Positions 52,101 to 60,209 are shown, counted from the first letter of the stretch. The stretch: 64,000 bases of DNA from Streptomyces bluensis (GCF_014650715.1 NZ_BMVM01000004.1:372001-436000); one strand, 5' to 3'. A program made the numbers and translations. The notes: generated from the sequence alone by a model not told the origin.

Positions 52101-53089
52101 GCGAGGCGGCCGAGAAGGACGACCTGCTCCGACTCAACCCGGAGGCCAGGACGGGCGGCTGTCTCGCCCCCGATGCCGTGGTCCCCCTGGGGCACATCGC
52201 GCACGCGAGCGTCAGGCTCGACGTCCCCGTATCCGAGGTGTGCCGCATGCTTGCGGCACACGGTCTGCGAACCGACGCCGGTCGGCTGCCGGAGCGCCCG
52301 TCGGAAGAGACCCTCCTCCTGCTGAGCGCCGGCGCGAACGGGCAGCCCCCCTGGCTGGACATGACCCAGGCGCCGCCGCCGGGCCATGTGCTGAGCCTGG
52401 TGGAGCAGCTCGGGCTGGGGCTGTCAGAGGTGCTGGCGGCATTCGACGCCCTCGGCTTCGCACGCCACGAGCCGTTCCCCGCCGACGCGGCGCCGGACGA
52501 CATCTGGCTGCTGTACGACGAGCTCTACGGTGGGTTCCTCACCCGGCAGGCCCCCCTCACCTACGGCAACATCTTCAGCCAGGCAGAGGACCTGGAGGGA
52601 GTGCGGTACAAGCTCGGCAGGCTACGCGCCTACGGCTTCGACGTCCCCATGGAGGTTCCGCGTCGTCCGACCGGACTGGACCGTGAGATCTTCCACGAGG
52701 ACGGGCCCGGCAACTGGTGGCTCACCGACGTGGGCGACGTCGTGCCGCTCAGTTTCGTACTCCTGATCGCACATGAAGTGGGCGCGAGTCCGGCCTCTGT
52801 CGTGAGGCGACTGCACGCCTGCAACATCCCCACGTCTCACAGCAGCCTCCCGAAGGGTCTCTCGTTCAGCGAGGCCCTCAGACTCATGCGTGCGCACGAG
52901 CTGGACGAGGGAGAAGTCCCGGAAGTCGGGCATTTCCCCCTTCAGTACCTGATCGAGACCGCACTGCGGAAGCGCACCAGCATCACGACCATCGCCTCGC
53001 TGCTGCAACACCTCGGCATCCCGGTCCCCGACCCCACCGAGACGATCAGAAGGGCCCTGGCACACATACCGCGCCCCGCAGGCCGCTAG
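49133..53089 (+). CDS. HSP90/GHKL ATPase protein with possible HD-like N-terminus and wHTH-like repeats (conflict-system type)
   Basis: 1318 residues from TTG 49133, with GGGAG 8 nt upstream. The first residues (NVVSGDAVVGGPLVQAQTIR then DIHFHA) resemble the short N-terminal motif of many streptomycete NTPase conflict proteins. About 45-300 is an HD-like helical domain with SHHRRHS near 74-80. The HSP90-like ATPase has the N-box VRELYQNALDACRYRR (about 436-451), DDGIGMGE (about 489) and SRFGIGVLSYFM (about 536). The C-terminal half (about 900-1310) has around seven helical repeats ending in L-x-x-x-G-[FIL]. This matches wHTH-Hsp90-associated proteins predicted to act in bacterial conflict systems. 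Function not demonstrated here. Confidence 0.8.
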   Translation: MTEGGSRNVVSGDAVVGGPLVQAQTIRDIHFHATAPSTGAERSESDAPSELDAWVRRVTDSCIWQHIPDGRDSSHHRRHSAAVVAGLARMRDDLERLSAGDPWCDSGIATRFLDNVEWLLGEPVQTQAQGQARELDLYPAEASLFVLFPFLHRVHYLRRVVELAEIRPWTLRTQAGAGPGRKSFELFTEGDDGLVQRALRDDEAESSVGWWLFHRWVAQHQEFTRSDSVSGLLADLGPSSEELGGALDAGRLTALLHGLRRGPDVCHQEFLDLLPSDYRVRSGPGHQQVRFQRVALIVALAFSMAIDMTALPDIVAEHLAIPHPVNLEELRRTLADAEWGGSHDLPVLRVECPHEAVLEGLREYTARADELLHTVRRTVRERITQPVPPLPTRLSAHDVTPADGAFDGYARFRSDGRRVLDLAMGIELYKDRDLAVRELYQNALDACRYRRARSEYLRRTGVTSSEYTGRISFVQGTDDSGRAYLECQDDGIGMGEAELRGVFSHAGARFAEQLEFKLERAQWETLDPPVTLYPNSRFGIGVLSYFMLADEIRVTTCRMGSDGVPGPVFEVSICGPGHLFRIVRTTARGSEPGTRVRLHLRADVDPDSWSSVEVLERLLAIAEFPTTARCGELTSVWEAGRLRARKDPGYSKGFRLNAHGHHVSWPPDSDNPQVVWCERGGALLVDGLLVEPTVRKGVFSSSGSGLTGAVVNLHGEASPVRLSVDRRNVVDDVASTVLELLTAATCVLTQGDAHLANFEWLSDVTGGSAVLGDLLTSAFSSNGSELTSQGMVFGDAQHGVFPADLSLVPTNRYGESRSYAGSLGRPYGYAPDHIYLWRILARRPRAVLRKLADLCPEIEDPRPLRRPTPSDQWLLQTSGSPSWRSHPLSLRDMAHAADTLQWTGREVAQRLADLGFPDNDPRYWSDDAQLSTANGEALQRRYGHSLTRTGPVTSADLMLAAERSRKGVTATVEFLRGFGLDVADDIAAMCEAAEKDDLLRLNPEARTGGCLAPDAVVPLGHIAHASVRLDVPVSEVCRMLAAHGLRTDAGRLPERPSEETLLLLSAGANGQPPWLDMTQAPPPGHVLSLVEQLGLGLSEVLAAFDALGFARHEPFPADAAPDDIWLLYDELYGGFLTRQAPLTYGNIFSQAEDLEGVRYKLGRLRAYGFDVPMEVPRRPTGLDREIFHEDGPGNWWLTDVGDVVPLSFVLLIAHEVGASPASVVRRLHACNIPTSHSSLPKGLSFSEALRLMRAHELDEGEVPEVGHFPLQYLIETALRKRTSITTIASLLQHLGIPVPDPTETIRRALAHIPRPAGR

Positions 53090-53175
53090 CTAGGTACGCT
53101 GTCCGGGGACACGAAGACTGCCATGCGTGCGGTTCTGGACAGCTCCGCCGCGTCGGAGGTCTTCGCCGGGCTCAA

Positions 53176-53206
53176 GACCCGCGAGTGTCCATGCCACTCG
53201 CGGGTC
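53176..53206. terminator. Bidirectional hairpin terminator between convergent genes
   Basis: Perfect 12-bp stem GACCCGCGAGTG / CACTCGCGGGTC with a 7-nt loop, lying between the HSP90-like gene (plus) and the acylase gene (minus). Confidence 0.75.
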
Positions 53207-53219
53207 CGTGCAGTCGGCC

Positions 53220-56018
53220 CTACCGGTGGGAGGTGAACTCCACCACCTGCTGGAAGGTCGGCCGGTTCTGCCAGCTGATCTTCCCGTGGTTGATGCCGCC
53301 GAGCGGGCGCTGGATGATCGAGTCGGCGCACCACTGGTCGCCGGCCGAGCAGTTGGCGTCGCCCGGGTAGACCTGGGCCGCGGTCTTGCCCGCCGCCTCC
53401 TTCAGGGTGCTGATCAGGACGTCCCGGCAGCCGCTGAGGGTGCCGCCGCCGCAGTACTTCCTGGCCAGGCCCCCCTGTACCGACTCACCGAGTACGGCCC
53501 GGATGTCCTTGTCGACATAGCTCCACCAGCCGTACTGGAAGGAGCTGCCCGCGTGCGAGCCGGTGGGCCCGTGCGCGGCCGAGGGGGACTCGTCGATGGG
53601 CAGGTTGTCGTTCATGGCGGCGTACAGGTCGCTGCCGAGGCCCGGTTCGAACCCGGCCTTCACCAGCAGCGGCCACCAGGCGTCCAGGACGCGGATCGCC
53701 TCGGCGTTGGCGTACGTCTTCGACCCGGCCGAGGTCTCCGTGCGCTGGGCACCCGCCGTCACCCATGTCTGTAGCTTGCTGACCGCCGCCGCGACCGTGG
53801 AGTCCGTGACGGCGGAGCTGTTGACGACCCTCAGCAGCTTCGGCAGCACGTCCTCGGCCCGCAGGTCGGCGAGGCCCGCGCCGGCCATCGCCTTCACGAG
53901 CTGGGCCCGGGTCACGCCGCCCGCCGCCACCAGTTTCCTCACCCGGTCGTCCAGCAGGTTGCCGCGGTGCACGGAGCCGTTGCCCCAGGGGGCCGTGGTG
54001 TAGTCCTTGGCCTGCTTGTTGTTCCAGGAGATGTAGTAGTCCTGGTCGACGGAGTTGGGGTGGGCGGAAGGGGGCGTGTAGTCGGCGGTGTTCGTCGCCG
54101 GGTCCCAGCCCCGCCACTCGTAGGCGGCCCCCGCCCACACCGGGAACTCCGCGTCGACCCCGCTCGCACGCACCGGGTTGTCTCCGCTGTTGTAGTACGC
54201 GGTGTGCCGGGAGTCGGCGTAGAACCAGTTGAAGGTGTAGTTGATGTGCTGCGTGGCCTTCTGGAAGTCCGCCGGGCCCTTGACGTAGTCGGGGTCGTTC
54301 AGCATCTGGAAGCCGATGATCGAGTCGGCCTCGTGCAGGTAGGAGGAGCGCAGGGTGGTGTACGCGACCTTCTTGCCGCCGACCGTCGCGCGGTGCGTGA
54401 CCGGGCCGTACTTGGTGCGCCAGACCTGCATGCGGTAGGAGCCCGCCGGGGTGTCGTCGGCCGTGGTCGGCTTCCAGGCGTTGGTCTTCTCGACCTTGTC
54501 CATGGCCGTGCAGGTGCCGCGGTAGAGGTAGTGGTGGTCGTCCTGGCACAGCTCGACCGCGTACGTGTCGATGATGTCCTGGCCGGAGGTCGTGGCGCTC
54601 CAGGAGTAGTCCTGGCCGCGGCCGAGCTCGACGTACATGCTCAGCCCCGCGAAGGACGCGCCGCGTGCGCTGATGCCGGGGCCCTGGATCTCCTGCAGCA
54701 GGAGCAGTTGGGGGGCGAAGTAGCCGGTCTGGGGTCCGAAGACGGCGATGGGGTTTCCGCTCGCGGTGTGCTTGCCGCTCACGACGAGGGCGTTGGACAT
54801 GCCACGCTTGGCCGAGGTGAGGGCGTTCGCGGCGGCCGTGGCCGAGGTGCGGGTGGCGGTGGGGGTGGCCGCGCTGCCGGTGCGGTCGTAGACGAGCGGT
54901 TCCTCGGTCACCGAGCCGGCGTCGGGCAGGGCGGTGCCCTGCGGGGCGTCGGGCTTCGTCGCGTACGGGAAGCTGCCGTCGTGGACGGTGAGCACGGCCT
55001 CGGGGTCGTTGCGCTCGCGGAAGGACTCCCAGACCTTGGTGCCCTCGGCCACGCCGTACTTCTCCTGCGCGGCGAGCAGGGAGATCGCGTTGTTGACCTC
55101 GCCGCCGCCTCCGGAGCCGAAGAGGGCGCCGATCACGGAGGCCAGCGCGACCAGGTCGGTGAGCTTGAACTTCTCGATGGTCCCGGCGTTGGTGACGGAG
55201 TCCTTGTGGCCGGTCAGGACGTACTCGCCGGGGAAGTAACGGCCGCTGTCGGAGGCGGCGATGTACGCGTTGATGCCGTCGATGTAGGCGTTCGCGTCGG
55301 CGAGGGCCAGCTTGCCGCGTTCGCCGTTCGTCGCGGCGGCGTTGTCGATCTGGGCCTGAAGATCCGCCTCGGTGTAGGGGGCGCTGCGCCAGAACTGCTG
55401 CTCCAGGCCCTGGTTGGAGGGGTCGCCGCCCGCGAACGGGGTCAGCTGGCCGCGGCCCACGTGGCGGAAGACGTCCATCAGCCACAGCCGGTCCTGGGCG
55501 GCGGCATAGCCCGCTCCGAACTCGGTGCCGTATCGAGTGGTACCGGTGATGTGCGGCACACCCGTCTTCTTGTCGCGGACGATCGTCACGTCCGTGCGGC
55601 CGGCGGGCTTGAGGGTGGAGGCCACCTGGTCGGAGGGGACACCGAACGAGGCGTCGTTGAAGAAGGTGTTGATCTTGTCGTTCGTCAACGAGGAGTAGCC
55701 GGTGGCCAGGTTGGCGTACGGCCCGAGCTGGTTGTCGGCGTTCTCGGGCTGGGTGCCGAAGGCCTGGTTGAGGAGGATCTGGGCGAGGGTGGCGTTGCCG
55801 TTCTGGCCGGGCGGAAGGATGTCGGAACACTGGCCTCCGCAGTAGTCGTTGGCGGCCGCCGCCGTGTCGGCGGGGGCCGTCTCCGCGGCTGCCGCCTGCG
55901 AAAGCGGCGACAGAAGACCGGCGATGAGGATGCATACGGATGCGCCCTTGAGGAACTCCGTGAACCTGCCGGGAGTTCTCACTCTGTCGAGCGTGATGCG
56001 TGGGATGCGCCAGGGCAT
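53220..56018 (-). CDS. Secreted penicillin-acylase-family amidase
   Basis: 932 residues from ATG 56018, with AGGAGGAGG upstream. The N-terminus has a signal/anchor segment (GASVCILIAGLLSPLSQAAAAE). The Ntn-hydrolase family shows as VTIVRDKKTGVPHITGTTRY, FGAGYAAAQDRLWLMDVFRH and the autocatalytic site before Ser in KRGMSNALVVSGKHT (about residue 406), which becomes the nucleophile of the beta subunit. FGPQTGYFAPQLLLLQEI follows as usual. It probably deacylates homoserine lactones, penicillins or lipopeptides outside the cell; substrate unknown. Also has Cys pairs typical of secreted forms. Confidence 0.92.
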   Translation of the reverse strand: MPWRIPRITLDRVRTPGRFTEFLKGASVCILIAGLLSPLSQAAAAETAPADTAAAANDYCGGQCSDILPPGQNGNATLAQILLNQAFGTQPENADNQLGPYANLATGYSSLTNDKINTFFNDASFGVPSDQVASTLKPAGRTDVTIVRDKKTGVPHITGTTRYGTEFGAGYAAAQDRLWLMDVFRHVGRGQLTPFAGGDPSNQGLEQQFWRSAPYTEADLQAQIDNAAATNGERGKLALADANAYIDGINAYIAASDSGRYFPGEYVLTGHKDSVTNAGTIEKFKLTDLVALASVIGALFGSGGGGEVNNAISLLAAQEKYGVAEGTKVWESFRERNDPEAVLTVHDGSFPYATKPDAPQGTALPDAGSVTEEPLVYDRTGSAATPTATRTSATAAANALTSAKRGMSNALVVSGKHTASGNPIAVFGPQTGYFAPQLLLLQEIQGPGISARGASFAGLSMYVELGRGQDYSWSATTSGQDIIDTYAVELCQDDHHYLYRGTCTAMDKVEKTNAWKPTTADDTPAGSYRMQVWRTKYGPVTHRATVGGKKVAYTTLRSSYLHEADSIIGFQMLNDPDYVKGPADFQKATQHINYTFNWFYADSRHTAYYNSGDNPVRASGVDAEFPVWAGAAYEWRGWDPATNTADYTPPSAHPNSVDQDYYISWNNKQAKDYTTAPWGNGSVHRGNLLDDRVRKLVAAGGVTRAQLVKAMAGAGLADLRAEDVLPKLLRVVNSSAVTDSTVAAAVSKLQTWVTAGAQRTETSAGSKTYANAEAIRVLDAWWPLLVKAGFEPGLGSDLYAAMNDNLPIDESPSAAHGPTGSHAGSSFQYGWWSYVDKDIRAVLGESVQGGLARKYCGGGTLSGCRDVLISTLKEAAGKTAAQVYPGDANCSAGDQWCADSIIQRPLGGINHGKISWQNRPTFQQVVEFTSHR

Positions 56019-56303
56019 GGCACCTCCTCCTGACGGGGGTGGGGCCAGAGGTTACCGCCGGTAGCCCAGAGTTTGAAGATGAACATGCGTCAACTTTTCA
56101 CTCGTCACCACGGCCGCCGGCACCCCGGCACGGGCCGACGGCACGGGGAGGCGGGCCGTGAACTGCTCGACGGATGGCTTATGGGGGGCCATTCGAAATC
56201 GGATGGAGCCGAATCGCGTGTCGATACGTCTATTCGGCGACGTCCGAACAACGACGCCGAAGTGACCGAAGTACAGGTGCAGGTGTGACGGAGGTGCAGG
56301 GCG

Positions 56304-56912
56304 ATGGCAGGCTTCAGGAGTCTGGCGAGACAGGTACGCGACCCGAGCTGCGATTTGGCACTGCGGCGTTATTCGCTGCGCAAGTGCCTTGAGAGGTTCG
56401 CCCCGTACGGGCATCGGGCGACCTGGGACCATTTGTGCTCACGGGCCGGGTTCGGCCCCGAGGACCGCTCCCCGGATCCAGCGCGGCTCGTGGCCGCACT
56501 GGACGAGTTGGAGGAGGCCCGCTCCGTCTGGCTCACCTACGAGGAAGAGTTCGCGCAGCGCCGCAAGAAGGAGAAGCACGACGGGCTGCGCAGGCCGGGC
56601 AGTGTGGACGACTGGCACCGGCTGACCTGGGGTGGATTCGGCGTGGCATGGTGCGACGATCCCTATGTCCACCCGGATGAACCACTGGCCGAGGTGCTGC
56701 GTCGGCTGATCGCCGCGCTGGAGCGTGAACCGGGCTCGGTCTGCCCGGTGTGCGAGGGCGAGCACCTCACCTGGAAGTACGACCTGGCCCATGAACCGTC
56801 ATCGGGACCGGTCTGCATGGAGTGCGGCATCGTGGTGCCGCGCCCCGTGCTGACACGCGAGGCCCTGGCGAACGCCAGGCGCGCACGGGCACGGCTGCTC
56901 GTATCAGCCTGA
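56304..56912 (+). CDS. Zinc-ribbon protein of unknown function
   Basis: 202 residues from ATG 56304, with GGAGG upstream. The N-terminal half is helical and charged. A zinc-ribbon pair lies near the C-terminus: VCPVCEGEHLTWKYDL and PVCMECGIVVPRP (two CxxC about 24 residues apart). No membrane or signal segments. No family recognised. The leader holds two imperfect copies of GTGACNGARGTNCAGG-like sequence just before the ribosome site. It could be a nucleic-acid-associated accessory protein, but there is no direct evidence. Confidence 0.7.
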   Translation: MAGFRSLARQVRDPSCDLALRRYSLRKCLERFAPYGHRATWDHLCSRAGFGPEDRSPDPARLVAALDELEEARSVWLTYEEEFAQRRKKEKHDGLRRPGSVDDWHRLTWGGFGVAWCDDPYVHPDEPLAEVLRRLIAALEREPGSVCPVCEGEHLTWKYDLAHEPSSGPVCMECGIVVPRPVLTREALANARRARARLLVSA

Positions 56913-57199
56913 GCCGAAGGGCGCGCCGGTGTGGAGAGAGCGAGCGCGCGGAGGCCCGAAGGGCTGAGCACGGTCGGGTTCTCGACGTCGGCTTGCTGCA
57001 CCCGGAGGCGACGCGATGAAGCCGTGCGCGGCGGGGGTGTGCTGGGGATGCCGCACCCCCGTGCGATGAACGCACGGTGATCACCAGTCACGGAGTCGCG
57101 ACGTCCGCGTGGAACGTGCTCCGACTGCGCGGCATCCCACTTCAGTGAGCTGACGACGACGCTCGCCGGCACTCCGGCCGCACGAGTCCCCGGGGCTGC
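56913..57199. other. Intergenic region without a supported gene
   Basis: A 287-bp gap between the zinc-ribbon gene (plus) and soxR (minus, convergent). Several small GC-rich inverted repeats are present (for example GTGCG/CGCAC around 57040-57080), but none forms a convincing terminator, RNA or coding region. Confidence 0.4.
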
Positions 57200-57724
57200 T
57201 CAGCAGCAGGTTCCGGGCTCTTCCTCCTGCTCGGGCGCCCGCTTCGCCCGCTGCCCCACGCCGGCGGCCTTGCGTTCGACCATGAGCCGGGAGCCGCTCT
57301 GCCGCTCGCCGAAGACGTCGTCGGGATTGGACAGCACACAGCTGTCCAGGGACAGACAGCCGCAGCCGATGCAGTCGGTGAGGTGGTCGCGCAGCCGGTT
57401 GAGCTGCTTGATGCGTTCGTCCAGTTCGGACCGCCAGGCCTCGGAGAGGTGCGCCCAGTCCTCGCGGGTGGGGGTGCGCTCCTCGGGCAGTTCGGCGAGG
57501 GCGTCGCGGATCGTGGCGAGCGGGATGCCGACGCGCTGCGCGGCCCGGACGAAGGCCACCCGGCGCAGCGCGTCACGGCTGTAGCGGCGCTGGTTGCCGG
57601 TGGTGCGGCGGCTGCTGATCAGCCCCTTGGACTCGTAGAAGTGCAGGGCGGATACGGCGGCACCGCTGCGGGCCGACAGTTGGCCGACGGTCAACTCGTG
57701 GATCTTCTCGGGGATCTGGGGCAC
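57200..57724 (-). CDS. soxR: Redox-sensing transcriptional activator SoxR
   Basis: 174 residues from GTG 57724. MerR-type DNA-binding domain (about 8-80, [45 protein letters not shown]), dimerisation helix, and the [2Fe-2S] motif [12 protein letters not shown] with Cys118, 121, 123 and 129. The C-terminal tail ends PGTCC, an extension I associate with actinobacterial SoxR. In Streptomyces, SoxR responds to redox-active pigments such as actinorhodin. No SoxR-type operator is obvious beside it. Confidence 0.96.
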   Translation of the reverse strand: MPQIPEKIHELTVGQLSARSGAAVSALHFYESKGLISSRRTTGNQRRYSRDALRRVAFVRAAQRVGIPLATIRDALAELPEERTPTREDWAHLSEAWRSELDERIKQLNRLRDHLTDCIGCGCLSLDSCVLSNPDDVFGERQSGSRLMVERKAAGVGQRAKRAPEQEEEPGTCC

Positions 57725-57789
57725 CCTTCAGAGCCTACCCACCCGTCACTCGGCCGGTCCGTTGACAGGCGCCCCGGCACCCGACCATG

Positions 57790-57805
57790 CTAAGCAGTTG
57801 CTTAG
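57790..57805 (+). promoter_or_regulatory. Palindromic TetR-type operator upstream of maoC
   Basis: CTAAGCAGTTGCTTAG: perfect 7-bp arms CTAAGCA / TGCTTAG around GT, centred about 60 nt before the maoC start codon. Related TAAGCG-type arms occur upstream of the tetR gene at 59128-59154. Confidence 0.6.
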
Positions 57806-57857
57806 GGTTGTTGTCGAAACGAGCGGCGCAGGCACACGGGATGCGGGAGGCCGGACC

Positions 57858-58319
57858 ATGGCAGAGCCGAGGACGTTCACGTCCGCCGACGAGCTCAAGG
57901 CGGCGGTGGGCGAACAGCTGGGGTACAGCGACTGGCTGGAGATCGACCAGAAGCGGATCGACCTGTTCGCGGAAGCCACGGGCGACCACCAGTGGATCCA
58001 TGTGGACCCGGAGAAGGCCGCGGCGGGTCCCTTCGGGACGACCATCGCGCACGGCTACCTCACCCTGTCGCTGCTGCCGCTCCTCGTACCGCAGGTGATG
58101 AAGGTCGACAACATCACGATGGGCGTCAACTACGGCACGAACAAGGTGCGCTTCCCCGCGCCCGTACCCGTGGGTTCGCGGCTGCGCGCCACGGCGGTCC
58201 TGAAGGAGGTCACCGAGGCGGGCGGTGGCGTCCAGGTCACGGCCGCCGTCTCCGTGGAGCGCGAGGGCGGGGACAAGCCGGTGTGCGTGGCGGAGTCGGT
58301 GTCGCGGTACTACTTCTAG
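57858..58319 (+). CDS. MaoC-like (R)-hydratase
   Basis: 153 residues from ATG 57858, with GGGAGG upstream. Hotdog-fold hydratase 2 motif FAEATGDHQWIHVDPEKAAA (catalytic Asp/His) and FGTTIAHGYLTLSLLPLL, then VNYGTNKVRFPAPVPVGSRL. It resembles mycobacterial Rv0130-like and other (R)-enoyl-CoA hydratases. Its stop codon TAG lies in the CTAG edge of an inverted repeat element. A strong TetR-type palindrome precedes it. Confidence 0.92.
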   Translation: MAEPRTFTSADELKAAVGEQLGYSDWLEIDQKRIDLFAEATGDHQWIHVDPEKAAAGPFGTTIAHGYLTLSLLPLLVPQVMKVDNITMGVNYGTNKVRFPAPVPVGSRLRATAVLKEVTEAGGGVQVTAAVSVEREGGDKPVCVAESVSRYYF

Positions 58320-58409
58320 GTCCTGTCGTCAAACTCCCGTCGTCCGCCCGGAGGGCGGGCCACGCACCAGCCGCCCCGGGCCAGGCGGGAGTTTGACGAC
58401 AGGGCCTAG
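58316..58409. mobile_element. 94-bp MITE-like element with 24-bp inverted ends
   Basis: Left arm 58316-58339 (CTAGGTCCTGTCGTCAAACT...) and right arm 58386-58409 are inverted copies differing at one position (a G-U pair in RNA). Both edges are CTAG, as expected of TA- or CTAG-targeting elements. The 46-bp interior is too short to code. The arm sequence resembles ends of Streptomyces insertion sequences as I remember them. It may also act as terminator for maoC and the convergent tetR. Confidence 0.55.
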
Positions 58410-58439
58410 TTGTGCTGTGGCCGGTGACGACTGCCGCTC

Positions 58440-59078
58440 TCAGGCGGGCGGCCGGCTCTTCGCCCCCACCATCCGCAGCACGAGGTCGGCGTACAGCGCG
58501 CCGACCTCGTCGGGTGTTCTCGGGCCGTTCACGTTGAACCAGCGGGCCACGTCGATGCACAGGGAGAGCACGGCGACGGTGGTGCCCTTGACGTCGGGGA
58601 CGTCGAAGTCGCCCGCCGCGACGCCGTCCTCGATGATGCCGCGCACGGCCGCGTCGTTCTGCCGTCGCAGGGCCACGATCTCGGCGCGCGCCTCCGGGCC
58701 GAGGGCGTCCAGCTCGTACTGCACGACCCGCGCGACGGTGTGCTGCCCGGCGTGCCACCGCACGAAGGACCGTACGGCCTCGGCGAGCCGCTCGGCCGGG
58801 CCGCCCTCGCTCTCGGCGGCCGTGCGCAGCACATCGAGCGCCTTCTCGTGCCCGATGCGGCTGATCCGGTGGAGCAGCTCTTCCTTGGTCTTGTAGTGGA
58901 TGTAGAGCGCGGCCGGGCTCATGCCCGCGCGGCCCGCGATGTCACGGGTCGTCGTCGCGTGGTACCCGCGCTCGGCGAAGGCCTCCACCGCGGCGACGAG
59001 CAGCCGCCGGGCCGCGTCCGGGGTGACCTCACCCCATGGCGGCACCTCGCCGCCGGCCGTCTCCTCCGCCGTACTCAT
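58440..59078 (-). CDS. TetR/AcrR-family regulator
   Basis: 212 residues from ATG 59078 (MSTAEETAGGEVPPWG). Helix-turn-helix at about 20-70 (AFAERGYHATTTRDIAGRAG, MSPAALYIHYKTKEELLHRI). The C-terminal ligand domain is of the TetR type with TVARVVQYELDALGPEARAE, common in fatty-acid-related repressors. It converges on maoC and has operator-like arms upstream related to the palindrome in front of maoC, suggesting it controls both. Ligand unknown, perhaps an acyl-CoA. Confidence 0.88.
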   Translation of the reverse strand: MSTAEETAGGEVPPWGEVTPDAARRLLVAAVEAFAERGYHATTTRDIAGRAGMSPAALYIHYKTKEELLHRISRIGHEKALDVLRTAAESEGGPAERLAEAVRSFVRWHAGQHTVARVVQYELDALGPEARAEIVALRRQNDAAVRGIIEDGVAAGDFDVPDVKGTTVAVLSLCIDVARWFNVNGPRTPDEVGALYADLVLRMVGAKSRPPA

Positions 59079-59127
59079 CGCTCGCTCGCCCCTTCCCATG
59101 GCAGGTTCCACACCATACCTCCGAAGG

Positions 59128-59154
59128 TGAGCGCCCGCTTAGAGCGCCCGTTCA
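59128..59154 (-). promoter_or_regulatory. Two overlapping TetR-type operator half-palindromes upstream of tetR
   Basis: On the plus strand TGAGCGCCCGCTTAG and then AGAGCGCCCGTTCAG, that is TAAGCG-GG-CGCTCA and TGAACG-GG-CGCTCT on the minus strand. They lie 50-76 nt upstream of the tetR start and resemble the maoC palindrome. Confidence 0.5.
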
Positions 59155-59172
59155 GGGCCGTACGCACCGGGG

Positions 59173-59460
59173 TCAGAGCTTTGCGAGGGGGTCGTGCTCG
59201 GCGAGCAGCTTCTCCAGCCTGGCCTGATCGACGCGGCTGACGATCTGCCCGGCCTCCTGCTTGTCCCGAACCACCTTGGCCAGGGTGAAGGCCGAGGTCA
59301 CCAGGTACAGGACGGCGATCCCCAGGAAGGCGCGCACCCAGGCGTCCGCCTCCAGGTTGAAGATGCCGATGGCGGTGGCCACCATGGCGACGGCGAACGA
59401 CGCGACGGCCTGACCGAAGTAGGCGGCGGTGGACTGCTGCTTGACCGGTGTCTCACTCAT
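59173..59460 (-). CDS. YiaA/YiaB-type small membrane protein
   Basis: 95 residues from ATG 59460. Two membrane helices (AAYFGQAVASFAVAMVATAI with GIFNLEAD, then WVRAFLGIAVLYLVTSAFTL) and a charged C-terminus match YiaA/YiaB two-helix proteins. Function unknown. The start codon lies close to the divergent tetR gene. Confidence 0.82.
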   Translation of the reverse strand: MSETPVKQQSTAAYFGQAVASFAVAMVATAIGIFNLEADAWVRAFLGIAVLYLVTSAFTLAKVVRDKQEAGQIVSRVDQARLEKLLAEHDPLAKL

Positions 59461-59567
59461 GGGGACAGCATCGGCGGACGTGGCCCGCGCCACATCCGCC
59501 GGCATACTCAGGCCGTACTCAGAAGGCCGCTCCTGCTGGTTCGGTTGCCCGGCCTACCATGTGCGCC

Positions 59568-60209
59568 ATGGCACGACCGCGCAAGCCTCTCCTGAGCGCC
59601 GACCGGATCGTCGCCACGGCGCGGACGCTGGTGGACGAGGAGGGTCTGGCGGCGGTGTCCACCCGCCGCCTCGCCGCCGAACTGGGCGTGAGCGGCCCGT
59701 CCCTCTACCACCACTTCCGCACGAAGGACCAGATCCTCGAAGCCGTGGCGGACTCGGTGTGCGCGCAGGTCGACCTGTCGATGTTCGAGGACGGGCGCGA
59801 CTGGCGCACCGCGCTGCACGACTGGGCCGTCTCCTACCGGGCCGCCCTGCGCGAGCACCCGAACATCGTCCCGGTCCTCGCCCGTGGCCCCGGCCGACGC
59901 CCGGCCGGCCTCCGTCTCGCCGACGCCGTGTTCGGCGCGATGGTGAAAGCCGGCTGGCCGCCGGCCCAGGCCACGTCCATCGGCGCCCTCATGCGGTACT
60001 TCGTCATGGGCTCCGCCCTCGGCTCCTTCGCCGGCGGCTTCGTCGACGACGAGGCGGCGTACGACCCTGCCGCGTATCCCCACCTCGGGCAGGCCCATCT
60101 GCTGGCCGACCAGCAGGAGAAGATCGACGAGCGCGCCTTCGCAACGGGGCTGAGGGCGCTGCTGGACGGCCTCACGGCCCAGTTCGAGCGGGTCCGTCCC
60201 GGGGTGTGA
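59568..60209 (+). CDS. TetR-family regulator with TetR_C-type domain
   Basis: 213 residues from ATG 59568. Helix-turn-helix at about 10-55 (LVDEEGLAAVSTRRLAAELG, VSGPSLYHHFRTKDQILEAV) and a TetR_C-like ligand domain (WRTALHDWAVSYRAALREHP, then YFVMGSALGSFAGGFVDDEA). This is the tetracycline-repressor C-terminal type often regulating efflux or catabolic genes. It is divergent from the YiaA/B-like gene, which may be its target. No ribosome site is obvious, so it may be leaderless. Confidence 0.9.
   Translation: MARPRKPLLSADRIVATARTLVDEEGLAAVSTRRLAAELGVSGPSLYHHFRTKDQILEAVADSVCAQVDLSMFEDGRDWRTALHDWAVSYRAALREHPNIVPVLARGPGRRPAGLRLADAVFGAMVKAGWPPAQATSIGALMRYFVMGSALGSFAGGFVDDEAAYDPAAYPHLGQAHLLADQQEKIDERAFATGLRALLDGLTAQFERVRPGV

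Noticed and set aside
57725..57857. A SoxR-type operator between soxR and maoC.
   Set aside because: I searched by eye for the typical SoxR dyad and saw none; the clear palindrome here is TetR-like.
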